Below, piece by piece: positions 33,176 through 45,585 of a stretch of DNA of 64,000 bases. The position numbers and the translations under genes were made by a program. Source of the stretch: Platycnemis pennipes. Taxonomy: Eukaryota > Arthropoda > Insecta > Odonata > Platycnemididae. The stretch spans positions 108,273,544 through 108,337,543 of the forward strand of contig OW121852.1 of NCBI GenBank assembly GCA_933228895.1, written 5' to 3'. The notes beneath the pieces are model-generated. The model did no database searches and was not told the origin of the DNA. It saw only the letters and a program-made list of their open reading frames with translations. Each line of letters begins with the position of its first letter. Position 1 is the first letter of the stretch.

Positions 33176-33423
33176 TTCAAAGACTGTGGTACATAAACCC
33201 TGTCACATTGATAATAGCGTCCCCGCCAACAAATTTATTTCACGCATATCTCAGGAACTGGGCCCATCTTACATTAGTCCGAAGCACAACTTTTGCCGAG
33301 ATTCGCAAAAATAAAAAGAAATGTTAACCTGTGAACTGAACTGCTAATCTCTTCTATGTTTTCTCTCTTTCTTTTCATATGCTTTCATATATTTCTCATT
33401 TATAACCTGAATTCTTTCACATC
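33176..33423. other. No recognisable feature
   Basis: Short interval between LINE D and a SINE. Confidence 0.4.
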
Positions 33424-33645
33424 ACTTGGGTAGTGCCTACATGAGTGCCCTTAGGAGAGCACGAGTACAGTACTCCGTCCGTCGAATGGGACGTTAAGCA
33501 GTGGTTACGAATAGGCTAATGCCGACGTCGGGTTTCTCTCCACCCTTCCTCCATTACCTTAAATGTTCCTACCATTATTCAAACTATCCTAAATGGCGCA
33601 AATGACTTCCACTGTCGGTCACCTCCCCTGAATAACTAACTTGTG
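33424..33645 (+). mobile_element. SINE, 5'-truncated copy
   Basis: Lacks the tRNA head. The body AATGCCGACGTCGGGTTTCT and 3' end GGCGCAAATGACTTCCACTG then TCGGTCACCTCCCCTGAATA match the SINEs at 11880-12200 (antisense) and 57345-57650. Confidence 0.75.
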
Positions 33646-34336
33646 TAGTAAATTTCTTGTTCATAGAGTTTTACTATCTTTCATTTATTTTAATTAATTC
33701 ATCTGAAGTCTACGTTCACCACAATTTCCCAAGGTGTTCTCTATGTATTATACCGATTAATTTCATCTTGAATTTCAGTTTCGGATAAGATTTTACCTCC
33801 AATGCACAGGACTCTTCTCGGAACCAACACACTATAAGCTAACAAGGTTGTTGCTCCGCGGCATGAATGTTAAAATCTTCTTGCGCCAAGTTTTTCCTAC
33901 TGAACTAAAAGTCTCTCCGCGAAATTTATGGGAGCAGAGTTCATGACTGGGGCGAAGAGGAGTCGCAAACTTTAAGGAGTGGAGGCAAGAAGAAACATCG
34001 ACTGCGGGATCGAGGATACAAGGAGGAGCACTTTCAATGGCGGCCTGGGGAGTAATTTGTAGGGGGAGCCCGAAGCGGCTCAGAGCTCGTTGATGAGAGT
34101 AGACGCGGGATAAGTGAAGAATGAGGGGAGTTGCTGGCAGTGAATTAAGGGTGGGGCGTCGGGGAGAGTCGAAATTCGGGTAAGTGGAGTGGAGAAGAAG
34201 AGAAGAATGGAAAGTGGGGAGGTAGAGAAATGAAGAGACAAGCAGGAGGAGTCAGGGGAAATCGGTACTGTGCCAACCTGGCAAACCAGAGGATTAGGCT
34301 CGAATTCCGTCCTGCTATTGATGTCGTGAAAACAGT
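33646..34336. other. No gene recognised; purine-rich stretch
   Basis: 34130-34260 is strongly purine-rich. Open frames across it are low-complexity. Confidence 0.4.
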
Positions 34337-34480
34337 GTGGTGTCCCAGTGGGTGGAGTGTTGTACTACTGATCCCGGGTTCGAATCCTGGAGAGGCCAAA
34401 CTCAAGAAAAGTTGTTATCTCAGAACCAAACCTGAAGGAAAGGTCCCCCACACTATTGTTTGGTTTGATTATTGCTTATA
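34337..34480 (+). mobile_element. tRNA-derived SINE, second family
   Basis: GTGGTGTCCCAGTGGGTGGA (A-box region) then CCCGGGTTCGAATCCTGG with a perfect B box GGTTCGAATCC at 34377-34387. The body after it differs from the 11880 family. The 3' end is not clear. Confidence 0.6.
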
Positions 34481-37400
34481 TGTCATTAGTGGGATCTATT
34501 CTCACCGAATACACCAACCAGAACGTAAAAAAACACTGGTTTCATAAACATATTTCAGAATTATTGGTACCTGTATATCCGTGCAAATGCTAACTATGTT
34601 TCTGTATAAAGTTCCTCTCTGGCATCTAAGGGAAATACTCCTTCCATCGGCATATACGTATTTATTTTTGTGTACCGGTATTTACTTTTAAGACCATTTT
34701 GTACCTGTATATTGTTATTGTATTGTTCATATTATTACTTGCATGTTAATATTATTTTTAAAAGTCATACATTTTATAAATAAATTCATGTATATTTTAT
34801 ATAAACTTCTACAATTTACTCAATGGGTAACACCTGGAGCAGCGCAGAGTACCCAAGTTTGCTCCCGATACCGGGGAGAATATTTTAACTCCTCATAATA
34901 TCTACAGACTCCTTCCACCACAAGTATTCCACAGAGACAAATATCACCCACTTTGAACAGAAGTCTAATCCTGTTATCTCTATATCACACTGAGTTTACT
35001 CTGGGAGAGACATCGTCTTACAAGTTATGTCAAAAGTGAATTTAGTAGTAGCAGTAGTCATTCCCGCATTGCATTTATACTTAATAATAATTGAATATTA
35101 TGTTCATTAGTCGTGCATGCTCAGTGATTATTCCCCTCCTGGTACAGATCCTCTAGATGAATTGACCTTGAAGTACTTTCGACAAACAATGCATGACGGG
35201 AACAGAATCACACCGAAATATTTTGCCCATTATCCTCCGTCCTCGGATGAACTTAGGTACTTGGGTGGATAAGTAAATACTCAGGCAGCCGCACAAACCA
35301 AAAACTCCACTCACAGCTTTTCCATGCAATTATATAGCAACGGCTTAGTTAAACACATCATATTAGGTAACTCAAGTTGTCTAGTACAATTATGCTGGGA
35401 ATATTGTATTGCAGTTTGGAAAGCTCGATGCACATATAACACTAATGTTCGATTTTACTGATGCAACGAATATGGGACACCTTTCAAAGATTTTTTCGTA
35501 CATTTTATTGCGTAAAAGTAAATTAATAAATGAAATATGTAACAGCAACCGTTATGACTGGCGAAACAAATTAATTCTGGTAATATGAAAAATCTTCAGA
35601 CAAGAAATATTTACCTTTTTCTCTCAACAACAGCCTGAATCATTTCTAAAATTTTAATCCATCTATCGTCAATTTCCAGTGACAAGATCGATTTGGCACT
35701 CTTGACCTGATCATTTATAAGGGGTGCAGTAATGTCAATAACTTTCCACTTCCAAATGTCTCCAGTTGTCATGAGGGCAAGTTTTCAAGAGGGTTGGCTC
35801 CTAGTCATTCCCCGAAGGCCATTTATCAATCGCTACGATAACATCCCCTAAATTTGGAAAGTCGGCTTCTCTTTTTTGTTTCCTTCCACACACACAGAGA
35901 TTCTGTTCGTCGACCACGCCCAGCCTAAGTTGTAGAAGGCTTTTGAAAATATTAGGGAATTTCCAGAAACTATAAAGTCTCTGCTAGGAATAGTAGGAAG
36001 GGTTGGGATTCGTTGCTTACCCTACCATTCCTTATAAGAAATGTATGTGTACGTGTTGGCAATTCGCTATGATATCAAAGCTATGATAACCATGACTACG
36101 ACAACTTACTTTCTCGCAGTGAAGGTTAAAGTACAATTCTCTTCGAGAAAGCTATTGAAGTCGAAATAAGACCTCGTGATAGGTTGAAATTTATTTATTT
36201 GATTAGTAATTAAAATAGAATTCTTAATCAACTTTGCTAAATTAAAGTTTGCCCTTAAGTTGGACGTTTTCATCTGAATTATTAAGGTTAAAGTTCTCAA
36301 GTTAATAACATCAATTTGGAGTTTTATAAAAATAAATTAGACATGAAATGAATCCATATTTACAAAACGATGATCAAAATGACAGAGTAAAACTGCGCAA
36401 ATACCGACGGATTGTCAATATTTGCGCAGTTTTACTTTGAGTGGCTTTTGCTTTCCCTCTACTAAAACGTTTATGTGAGGGTTTACTATCAATTACACAT
36501 TCTGAATCCAGAAATTTGTTACTAGATAAAATTGAGTCTGTAATTTATCGAGGGCTGTATATGAAGAATTACTAATGGAGTGGATACCTCGGCTGAAAAT
36601 GCATTTTCAGGCTTTTTCCTCGCTACGTCTACAGATACTAAGAAAAAAAGTTCTGGCTGTTACTAATAGATGTCAAAACATTATTTTGAAAATTCATGCT
36701 AACGCTCAAGACATAGCATATTGGAAAGTAAATATGGATTCAACAGAGCTAAAAATTACCCACATTTCGGGTAGCAGAACTCGGATATGAGATAATATAA
36801 TGCCACAAAAACACGTATGACCAAGATAAATTCTTCATATTTGAATTTAGCTCCTTTTTAATGCATACACAATTGATACAATGACAGCAATAAGGTAAAA
36901 ATCTCAAAACTTGTTCTGCTTCTTTTTTGGCGAACCGTCGCGATAGCAATACCGTCTTGCCTGGATGGTACTCCGATTTCGCCAAGCTTTTTCAGATTTT
37001 TAACAAAGTGGTATTTTTCTTAAATCAAATGGCGGAAACTGAAATTTTCTATCTTTATACCAGCAGACATATCAATGATACATCCAAATCTGAAAAGCGT
37101 TTTTATTCGAGATATCCACTTAACGGTGCATGGTTATTGGTCTATGACCACCAGGTTGGTAAAAATAAAAGAGCGCTAAAAAAGTGTTGGCTTTTTGTGA
37201 GAACATGAACAATTGACATACTTCTTCGAAATACCATACCTTATAATGCTCACAATTAGCCTACTTAGTTACAAAGGATCGGCGTTGGGTTTCCCTTAGG
37301 CCAGGTCTGTCAGCATTGTTCATTTTTAAGGCAGGGATCTTCTTACGCCGTTATGTATTTTGGCAGCGTTCACAAACGGCGGAGCACCACACAGCATTGC

Positions 37401-39889
37401 TTTGAGTGAAGTACATATTTCACTCAAATTTTGCAAAGTGAATCATCACTTCCCTGTTCATTGATAATGAGCTTTTAGCACCATGCTTTGCACATGTTTG
37501 CTCTCATCATAATTACTGAGAAGAACTTCAAATTATATATAATGCTTATTCATCTATCCTCTTAATTTCCACAATGCCATATCCCAACTTTGAGGACAGA
37601 AAATTTTGTTGAAATTAGTATCTGATGACATATTAGTTCATAAAATCAGCCTTTAATTCCCATACTTTTAAGAAATCGGATTTAGTCTATGCAACCAGGT
37701 GCTTCTTGCAATAAAATTCTCAATTAACAATAGACTAAAAGAAATATGAACGAGGAAGTTATGAGTGGGTAAAATGCAGAAGCCACAGGAAGAAATTAAT
37801 TAGTCGAAGTAGGTTTACGCAACTTTTAGAGGTGAAGACACCCTTAATGTAAGTAAATTATGATAAATGTCAGAAAGGGAGAAAGACTAACATAATGGGC
37901 ATACTATATTATTAAACTCGGTAAAAATTGTGCTTAATTGGATAAATAATACTGCAAGGAAGGAATTGACAGACAGAGTGGAGGTGGAGGAAAGAATACT
38001 CTATGAAAACTAATCCTAGCCAGTAGAGTGTAGGTGCGAAATAACACAGGCACCTAAATATCAATTCTTCTCCTGATAGCTGAGCGCAAAATTAAATCTG
38101 AATTTCAATTTTTAATGCTCAAGTCCCGGTAGGTAGTTTCTTGACAGTTTGAAGTGTCTTCCGCTAAAAAAAACCAAAGGCTACAAATATCAATTAACGG
38201 TAAATTTAAGCCTTTTTGTTCAGGCCTTTGGATAAAATTAGGTACTAAATCGCATAAATGAAAGTGCTAAAGGAAAGTGTCACTGCCCAGTCGATATCAT
38301 GCCCTTTTGTCGTCCGAACGCACCAAATCATGGAGCTGCTGAGCGATAGAGCAGTCCTTTAAAATGGTCGGCAGTTACTGTTCGTAATGACGTTGGCACC
38401 TAAAATGTATTTTGATACACTTTCACGCAAGTTTTGAACTTGTAGAAAAATACTCTCGCTGCGTTTCTTTCTAAAGAGTTACAGCTGACCGGGCTTCTTT
38501 TCGCCTTCATAACATTTCACACAATATGAATGCAAAGATCTAGAAGATATGGCTTAAAATATGTGAAGTTACACGAATTTATGATAAAAAATGTTAAATA
38601 AATTGCGTACTTATCAGAAAACAAAGACAACAACATTAATTCTACAACATCACTTCATTCACTTCTTTCAGTTTCCAATGGTAGAAGGTTATTGACATGG
38701 GGAACAGTAATTTCCAAAGGCCACACCTAATTACATACGATATTTCCTTTAACTTGCCTCACGTGCTTGAACGATAAAAATGCTATATAAATTGGCAGTA
38801 TTAGCAGCTTACACAAGTTCCCCATGGAGCTGATCGCCGCGAAGCAGGAGAAATGTCGAGTCACAAAACGATCCACGCGAAGGACAAACTCGAAAGTCCT
38901 CGGCTGACCTTTAATTGAACTTGCCGAAAAAGAAAAGAGCTCTCCGCGATACGAATTCGCGGTCCGTATTCGAGCGATCATCTAAAAACTCAGCTCCGTG
39001 AGTTGAGAGAACGTTCCCGTTTCTCTTGCTCGATCATGAGGGCGGTCGGTGACAACAGGAGACGCTGGATGGTTGGTCATGAGACGAGGGGGCGGCGATG
39101 GGGTCTCCCTCTGCTGGTGGAGGGATGAGTTTGGTCGGGGAGGGGTGGGGGAAGGGTAGACTATTTCGAGGCGAGCGTTGGAGTAGAGCCAACAAGGACA
39201 TCGCCTCCTGAGTTACTCCCTCCGCCTCCCTTACCTCTTCCCCTTCCCCCTGCCCATCCCTACCCCCCACATAACCATTATGCCTCCTTTCCTATCACCA
39301 TGCCATTCTTCTATTTCCTTCCACCGCCGCAAAAGAAACATTAAGGGGCCGTGATACATGATTATTTTTTCGCTTTCGAGTGCTGAGATGATGGAGATAG
39401 TTTTTCCGTCGACCGGTAGAGTTACCAGAGTCGGCGCCTACCCAACCAGCCATATTTTTTTTTCAGTGTCTCTTCTACGCTTTAATTCTTTGCGCAGAGG
39501 TGATGAGGCAATAACGACCCTCCCCTCTCAGCCCCTCCGTCCGCGGAGTTTTCGTACCATAGCTGACCACTAGACGCAATGTTGCCATTTCAACACACGA
39601 TTGGACCAAACTGTTTGGCAGACTCCACATTATACCATGTGGCAACGTGGAATTCGCGGAAATGCGCTCGCTACGATTTTCTAAGAACCGAGCCGGTCTG
39701 GCTAGCCTGACCCTAGTGGGGTTCGTAGCTGCAGGAGAACGTGTCCGCGGTCCAAGTCATGAATGGACTTCATTTTTCGGGGTAGCCGCGTTGATTGGTT
39801 GTTGTGACAACAGTTTACCCGTAAGCATTGCAACAAATAGGAGGTGGTCTCAGCTGGTAGCTTGGCTTGCACGTGTTTATGTCTAAATG
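34481..39889. other. Long interval without recognisable gene
   Basis: I find no domain-bearing frame and none of the known repeat families across about 5.4 kb. Isolated features are a perfect 18-bp-arm palindrome at 36386-36436, a 10-bp-arm hairpin at 37401-37428, and a purine/pyrimidine-biased GC-rich block at 39030-39300. The minus-strand frame at 38727-38981 has no recognisable family. Confidence 0.4.
36386..36436. repeat. Perfect 18-bp-arm palindrome
   Basis: Arms 36386-36403 and 36419-36436 (AGTAAAACTGCGCAAATA and its exact inverse) with a 15-nt loop. Confidence 0.85.
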
Positions 39890-40944
39890 TGGTAATTTGA
39901 AAGTAATATACGTTTGTGCCTACTACAGACCACCCCATTCCGATGTACACTCAGTATTAGAACTCGAGAAACAGATCAGGCACATTAATTCTCATACCAA
40001 CGAACGACAGATTATTGAAAGGTGTAGATTTCAATACAACATCGATAGATTGGAAAACATGTAGTCATTAGTCTGGGGGGTAGGGACAAAGAAATCTGCT
40101 CGTCATTTTTTAACCTGTTCGCATAATACGCAGTATATCAAATAGTAAATTTGCATAATAGAAGGGAGAATGTTCTCGATTTACTTGTCTCAAACATCCA
40201 TGAAAAAGTCATTAATGTTAAAAATGTCGATGGAATAAGTGACCACAAGGTAGTACACGTTAAATTATCCCTCAATACTGACAAAAATGTAAAATTAAAA
40301 AGAAAGATTTGCCTTTTAAGTAAAGCAGATTTTAACGGATTTAGGCGTGACTTACAGGCTTCTTTTGAAAAATTCTAAACATCAGAAAAAATAGTGATAC
40401 AGACATGGAAAGAGTTCCTCCAAATTACACGGTGAGTGAGTATAAGAGTGAGAATAGGGAACCAAGGTGGTCCAACGCGGAGGTTGTAAAAATGTTTAAA
40501 ACGACAACGAGTTATCCACGCGAAACGAAGAAAAATGTAGCTAATAGCGATCTAAAAAATTATCGGACGTTACATATAAAGCAGCCGCAAAAACAGCCCG
40601 TAGAAAAGCGTAAAGTGATTTCAAGAGAAAAGTACTTGGAGAACAACTACAGGGGAATCCGAAAGCATTTTGATCATATGTTAGGGAAGTACAGTGAACT
40701 AAAATTTCAACTGTTAATTCCTTGAAAGGGTATAGGGGCGAAATAATTAGATAAGGCTAATTTGTTGAATTATTTTTCCAGAGCGTTTTTAATCAATCTA
40801 AGCGTAGTTTGCTCGAAACCATACCAGACCGATTTCAGCAAATAATGCCCCCGATCGATAAATGTATCTTATAGCGGAATCGTATCCTTACTAAAATACG
40901 ATAGCCCGAACAAGTCCTCAGGTCCTGATGAAATTCCTGCTCGT

Positions 40945-41289
40945 GTGTATAAAGAAATAGCTCTCGAAATGGCACCGTATCTTAAAGTAATATTTAACAA
41001 ATCCCTCGAAGAACACGCGGTTCCCAAAGACTGGAAGATAGCAAACGTGATCCCAATTTTTAGAAGTGGCGATAGGGAACATCCATCGAATTATAAACCA
41101 ATATCAATAACGTCACTGTCGTTCAAAATTATACAGCATATGATAGTTACATCAATAAGGGGACACCTCGATAGCCAGGATTTATTGATAACAAATAAGC
41201 ATGGGTCCAGAAAGGGACGGTCCTGCGAAAATCAATTAGGTCTTTTTGTTCATGATATTTTAGTTTCGGAGAAGGTAACGTACAGGTAG
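40945..41289 (+). pseudogene. Reverse transcriptase N-terminal half, LINE B
   Basis: 114-aa open frame covering the fingers and early palm: MAPYLKVIFNKSLEEHAVPK, DWKIANVIPIF and SNYKPISITSLSFKIIQHM. Frame shifts after 41289 separate it from the FADD motif. Not functional. Confidence 0.75.
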
Positions 41290-41570
41290 ACGCAGCGTTT
41301 TTAAATTTAGAAAAGGTTTGATAAGGTAATGTAATTTACTCGCGAAGTTAGCATCATACGGGAGACAGTAATATGGTAGGCTGGATAGGAGATTTCCTAC
41401 ATGAACGCGTTCAAAGGGTGGTATTAGATGGTGTCACCTCAGGCGAAGTAAAAGTTACATCGGGTGTTCCCCAGCGTGATAGGCCCAATTTCATTTCCTC
41501 TCTCCGTAAATGACTTGAATACAGTAGCTAAAAATAGCAAGCTCCGTCTTTTTGCCGATGATGCAGCAGT

Positions 41571-41658
41571 CATCATTGGTCATCATTCCTCAGATCGGTT
41601 TGACGCAGCTCTCCACTGAGTCCTGTCGGCTAATCTCTTCATATTTACGTATTTCTTC
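41571..41658 (-). mobile_element. 88-bp RTE-like tail inserted in LINE B
   Basis: Starts on this strand CATCATTGGTCATCATTCCT and continues ACGCAGCTCTCCACTGAGTC, then CTAATCTCTTCATATTTACG, matching the RTE-like 3' ends at 46948 and 23153. It is flanked by TGATGCAGCAGT (41559-41570) and TGATGCAGTAGT (41659-41670), a 12-bp target duplication with one change. Removal restores the LINE B reading FADDA-VVYKE. Confidence 0.85.
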
Positions 41659-42243
41659 TGATGCAGTAGTGTATAAGGAAATAAGAAATTAAGAGGATAG
41701 TCATTCTTTAGCTAAGGATTTATATGCGATTGATGATTGGTGCGATAGTTGGCAGCTAGAATTAAATTTGAAGATATGCACGATAAAGAACTTTGGGAAA
41801 AATAACTTTCCCCAGAAAAATTATTGCATCAAAGAAAAGAAAATATCTAACGTAGAATTTATTAACTACTTAGGCGTCACCAACATTGAAGACATGCTGT
41901 GGGGGAAACACATCAGGGAAATAACTAGTGTAGCAAACCATATATCAGGATTCGTAAAAAGAGTTCTAGGCAAATGCGATGAGAGAGTACTAGAAGCTAT
42001 TTTACACTTGTCAGGCCTCATTTAGAATATGCCGCTAGTATATGGGATCCGTACGAGGAAGGTATGATAAAAGAATTAGAGCGTGTGCAAAGAAGATCCA
42101 CTAGATTTGTTAAAGGCCGCTATGATAATTGTATAAGTGTTACGAGTTTAATAGAAGAACTAGGCTGGGAATTACTATCAAAACGCAGGTTGAAATTTAG
42201 GTTAAACCTTTTCAGTAAATTGGAAACCGATTTGTCGAATATT

Positions 42244-42645
42244 TTAAGTCGATAATTCTTCTTCCCGTTACTCCACCGGATAGGTATGCCTTCGTTTTTC
42301 CCTTCTTCGGCAATTGCCATATCGTCAAATGAATCATGCAAAGTTTCGTCAGCTACTGAATCGTCAATATTGGACGGGATTTCTTCAATAGCGCAAGAAG
42401 TTCCTCCTACGTGCGACTCTGTTCCCATTATTTTGAGACGCCTGTTTCGGATAATAGAAATTTGCATACTTACACATGAATATATCACTACATTAAGATA
42501 GTGTTTTCACAAAAAATGACAATATTTACCTTTTTTCTTCCCTCCGCTTGGCCAAAAATTCACCCTTTCTTTTTTTCCTCGCCATCGAAAATGTCAAGCG
42601 ACTACCTACTTTAATTTTCCGATATCGGTACGCTTCCGATGACAT
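42244..42645 (-). CDS. Orphan 5' gene fragment, two exons, unknown product
   Basis: On the minus strand an ATG at 42645 opens a 38-codon exon (42645-42530) rich in basic residues (MARKKRKGEFLAKRREEK) that ends at G^GTAAAT. An acceptor (TTATCCGAAACAG) at 42442 starts a second exon at 42441. The splice phase matches, giving a change to an acidic stretch (EEIPSNIDDSVADETLHDSF, DDMAIAEEGKNEG) and then WSNGKKN. The frame then runs into the 3' edge of LINE B, so the rest of the gene is missing or was displaced. No family recognised. It could be a host gene or the N-terminus of another transposon protein. Confidence 0.35.
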
Positions 42646-44489
42646 TTTGAGACTTGACTATTAGTCAGTTTGACTATTACTAGACACCCCGAGAGCGACA
42701 ACCAAACAGAGACTCAAGAAACAACCCGTCAGTAAACCAGACACTCCGTCTCACTCGCCTCTGCTTCCCGCCCGCCTGCACTTTCCCTTCCCCCAGCTCC
42801 AACACCTCAAGGATACCGTTTTAGGATATAGGGTAGAGGGACCGTGCCGCTTTTTGAGTAGCGCAGTAGGCGGAGAATGTGTGAACTGTTTAGTGATTTG
42901 CACGACGCTCGAGGCGTATCCCTGGGCTGGAGTTGGCGAAAAACATAAATTACTTTCAGAATATCTCAACAGCGTGTCTTTTAATAAAAATCAATAATTT
43001 TCAAGGATCCAACAGACTAAGCTTGAATCTTGTACTCTATAATAACGAAAGTTAAAAAAATAGCCCCTCTGTCTCCCAATATTTGCAACAAAAAGGTCTA
43101 TTTTTACATCGATATATATTTTTAACAAGGCTTATTACGTAAAATCTAGGATTATAGAGTAATAGTTTGATACTTTCTCTTTTAATTACTGAAAACCGCA
43201 TTCCGATATCTGGCTTCCTGTTGAAGCAATCTTCCTTGAAAAATAGGTCTGAAAAACAGCTATGTCCCAGGGCCCCTTAAGGGCTCATCACCATCTTGAA
43301 GTATTTTCGGCGTATCGGATAGAGGGAATTCTCGCCGGAAAAATTTGCGAAATCTCGTGAGGGTAAAAAAAGCTTGCTTCTTGTTGGTTCATAATTTTAT
43401 TCCCGGCTCGTAAAAATGAATAAATATTGTTATGAATTTCGTCAAATGTAGTTTCTATCTATCTCCTAAACTTTATGACTTTCTCAGGCTTTCCTCATAT
43501 TTTTCCCGATAGGTAATTGTGACGACGTTTAGGGCGATGCTAAATTCTGGATTCCAATTTGAAAACAGTTCGCCGTCAATTTGGTGCTTCCATGTGAATA
43601 ATATAATCGTAACGTAAGGGTTACAACTTAAAAACTTAGTATAAGTATAGTATAGTATAGTTCCATAATATTTGATTCCATAGTTTTACTCCTCAAACTA
43701 TAAATTTGATGCCGAAAACTCCAACTCACAGCATATACCCCTAGAGGACGACCAACAGATATGTAGGTATTCCAAATAAAGAGGGATTTAGGGAAAAAGA
43801 ATTACCAGGATGCAACTGGGCTAAGAACGAATAGGGAAGAAGGGAACGTTGCAGTTAACTAGAGTTATCAAAAACATTTTAATGGCTCAAACAAAAAAGA
43901 GAATATTTACGAGCTAGAGAATTGATAGATAACATTTGCACGACCTTTAACCTTTTCTCTTTGACTGGAGAATAATTATTTCTTGAATTGCTAGGATTTT
44001 CTGTAGATATATTAGGTACTTATTTTCAAACTTCAAGGTAGAACGAATTACGATTGATTGTTCCAGATATATTTATATTTGTATCCTATAAAACATTCTC
44101 ACTGATAACCCCCTAATGCTGATTTCAAGTGTACAAGAAACCAAAGTTCAAAATACGGCCAGATGCATGACATGGAAACCTGAACTCTTTGATGCCCCTT
44201 GACGAGTATAATATCATGCCGGGTTCTCTCATATTTTCTGTCTTTCGCTTTTAATCAAAGTGCCTTCCGAATACTGATCATGCGAGTAGCTTTGGATTTT
44301 GAAAAGTCTTCAAAATAATTTTCAATAGCAGTTGACTTATATTTTTTAAGTTTCATTCATTTGATAGTCGTTTTAGTATCTGTAAAATAAAATATAAATA
44401 AATATTATTTAATTATCTCGTACTAGATAAGTCGCTTTTACAATCCTTGGATTTTCCCGTAAACTACTGGAATGGGTGGTGAACGTCGA
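42646..44489. other. No recognisable gene
   Basis: GC-richer just upstream of the orphan ATG (42690-42830), which would suit a promoter. A TATAG-type microsatellite lies at about 43640-43665. The rest is AT-rich. Confidence 0.4.
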
Positions 44490-44600
44490 CAATCTCCATC
44501 AATCCTCAAATCGGTTTGACACAATTCTCCACTTCATTCTTTTTTCACTCAGGCCTTCATATATAACGTGATTTACCGTGGCCAGCATGGACAGCCTGAC
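44490..44600 (-). mobile_element. RTE-like LINE tail fragment
   Basis: CATCAATCCTCAAATCGGTT then TGACACAATTCTCCACTTCA resembles the tail inserted at 41571-41658. Old and short. Confidence 0.45.
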
Positions 44601-45524
44601 CCTTTGGAAAACTCGAGAGGTTCCATTCACCATGATTCTACTCTTTTACTTCCTATCCTCTTTTTGATCTACTATATCCCTCATATCTCATCTGAGGTTT
44701 TCAATTGCTAGTCATCCCTCTCACTTTAATGGGACCTCATGGTTCAAAGGTGGGGTTAGATAAGGTCTCCGTCTCGTTTCAGAATTGTAATCATAATTAT
44801 TACTCTCCTTTTCTTCCTTAAACCTCTAAAGCAATAACAAGATTTACCCTGGAGGCCTTCATCATATATCAGCTTGGAGCTTCCGAGTATGTCAACCGGT
44901 AGGTATATGGACGCCGGGTCGACCTCTGAACCTGATGACTGGTTGCGAAAAAAGCGAGTTCACTCGTCAAATTACGTCATCTGGACAGCAAGTGACGGCA
45001 ATATGGGTCTATCTATGAGCAGGATTGACCCATCAAATGGATCCGAAATCAGCGATTGTGCCGTGACTTGGAGATTATCGGCGTGGTCAACAATTATGCA
45101 CCCCATCACACGAAGCAGAGGACAACAGCTCTTATTCACATGAGCGAAAGTGAAGGTCAAAGTTGTTGGTACGACTGGCATGGGCACAATTATTTTAACG
45201 GCTTTAGTACTACGATCTCAAAGGAAGGAGGAAACCAACACGACATTTCTTATCTCAAGGAGCGGCAGCCAACCGATCCTTTTGCTTTCAAAAGCTCACA
45301 TCCAAGCCGAAATGGAATTGATTTTTGCTCCACGACCTTTCCCCTTAATCTCATAATACCGGTCCTTACAATGCAAAAGTTTTTAAATCCTTATACCAAG
45401 ATATAAGACGTCCAGGCTGGTCAATCCTTGTACCAATGGCACACTTACTCTGTTGTCCCTTAATTTCCCAACGTTTCTCCCGCCCACTTAACCAATACCT
45501 GATATGTAATTGCATTTTTGATGG
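44601..45524. other. No gene recognised
   Basis: The open frames at 44874-45406 lack a recognisable domain. The interval may be decayed LINE sequence upstream of the tail at 45525, but no RT motif survives. Confidence 0.35.
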
Positions 45525-45585
45525 AAATTCACCCCCTGCCACACACCTTTATGGTGGATTACAGGGTATTATGTGGATGTAACCA
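45525..45585 (+). mobile_element. LINE 3' hairpin tail
   Basis: TTCACCCCCTGCCACACACC then TTTATGGTGGATTACAGGGT then ATTATGTGGATGTAA. CCCTGCCAC pairs with GTGG..TACAGGG. Confidence 0.75.

Larger units (their letters stand above)
39890..42243 (+). mobile_element. CR1-like LINE B, endonuclease and RT remnants
   Basis: The most extended LINE here. An AP-endonuclease piece at 39894-40064 (VIYVCAYYRPPHSDVHS) and its C-terminal part at 40151-40378 (NRRENVLDLLVSNIHE, VDGISDHKVVHV) precede a basic linker (40405-40725). The RT follows: KSSGPDEIPARVYKEIALEM, PKDWKIANVIPIFRSGD, SNYKPISITS, LLITNKHGSRKGRSCENQL, and FADD at 41551-41562. After an 88-bp insertion it continues with YLGVTNIEDMLWGKHI, LERVQRRSTRFVKGRYDN and RRLKFRLNLFSKLETD. 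It stops abruptly near 42243 without the family tail, at the edge of an unrelated antisense gene fragment. Several stops and frame shifts. Confidence 0.85.

Noticed and set aside
39034..39270. Frame rich in glycine and glutamate on the minus strand
   Set aside because: The DNA is purine/pyrimidine-biased low-complexity sequence.
42120..42488. 122-residue minus-strand frame as one protein
   Set aside because: Its C-terminal third is the antisense of the LINE B reverse transcriptase region, and its first methionine lies in the presumed intron. Only the part from 42441 to about 42244 fits a spliced model.
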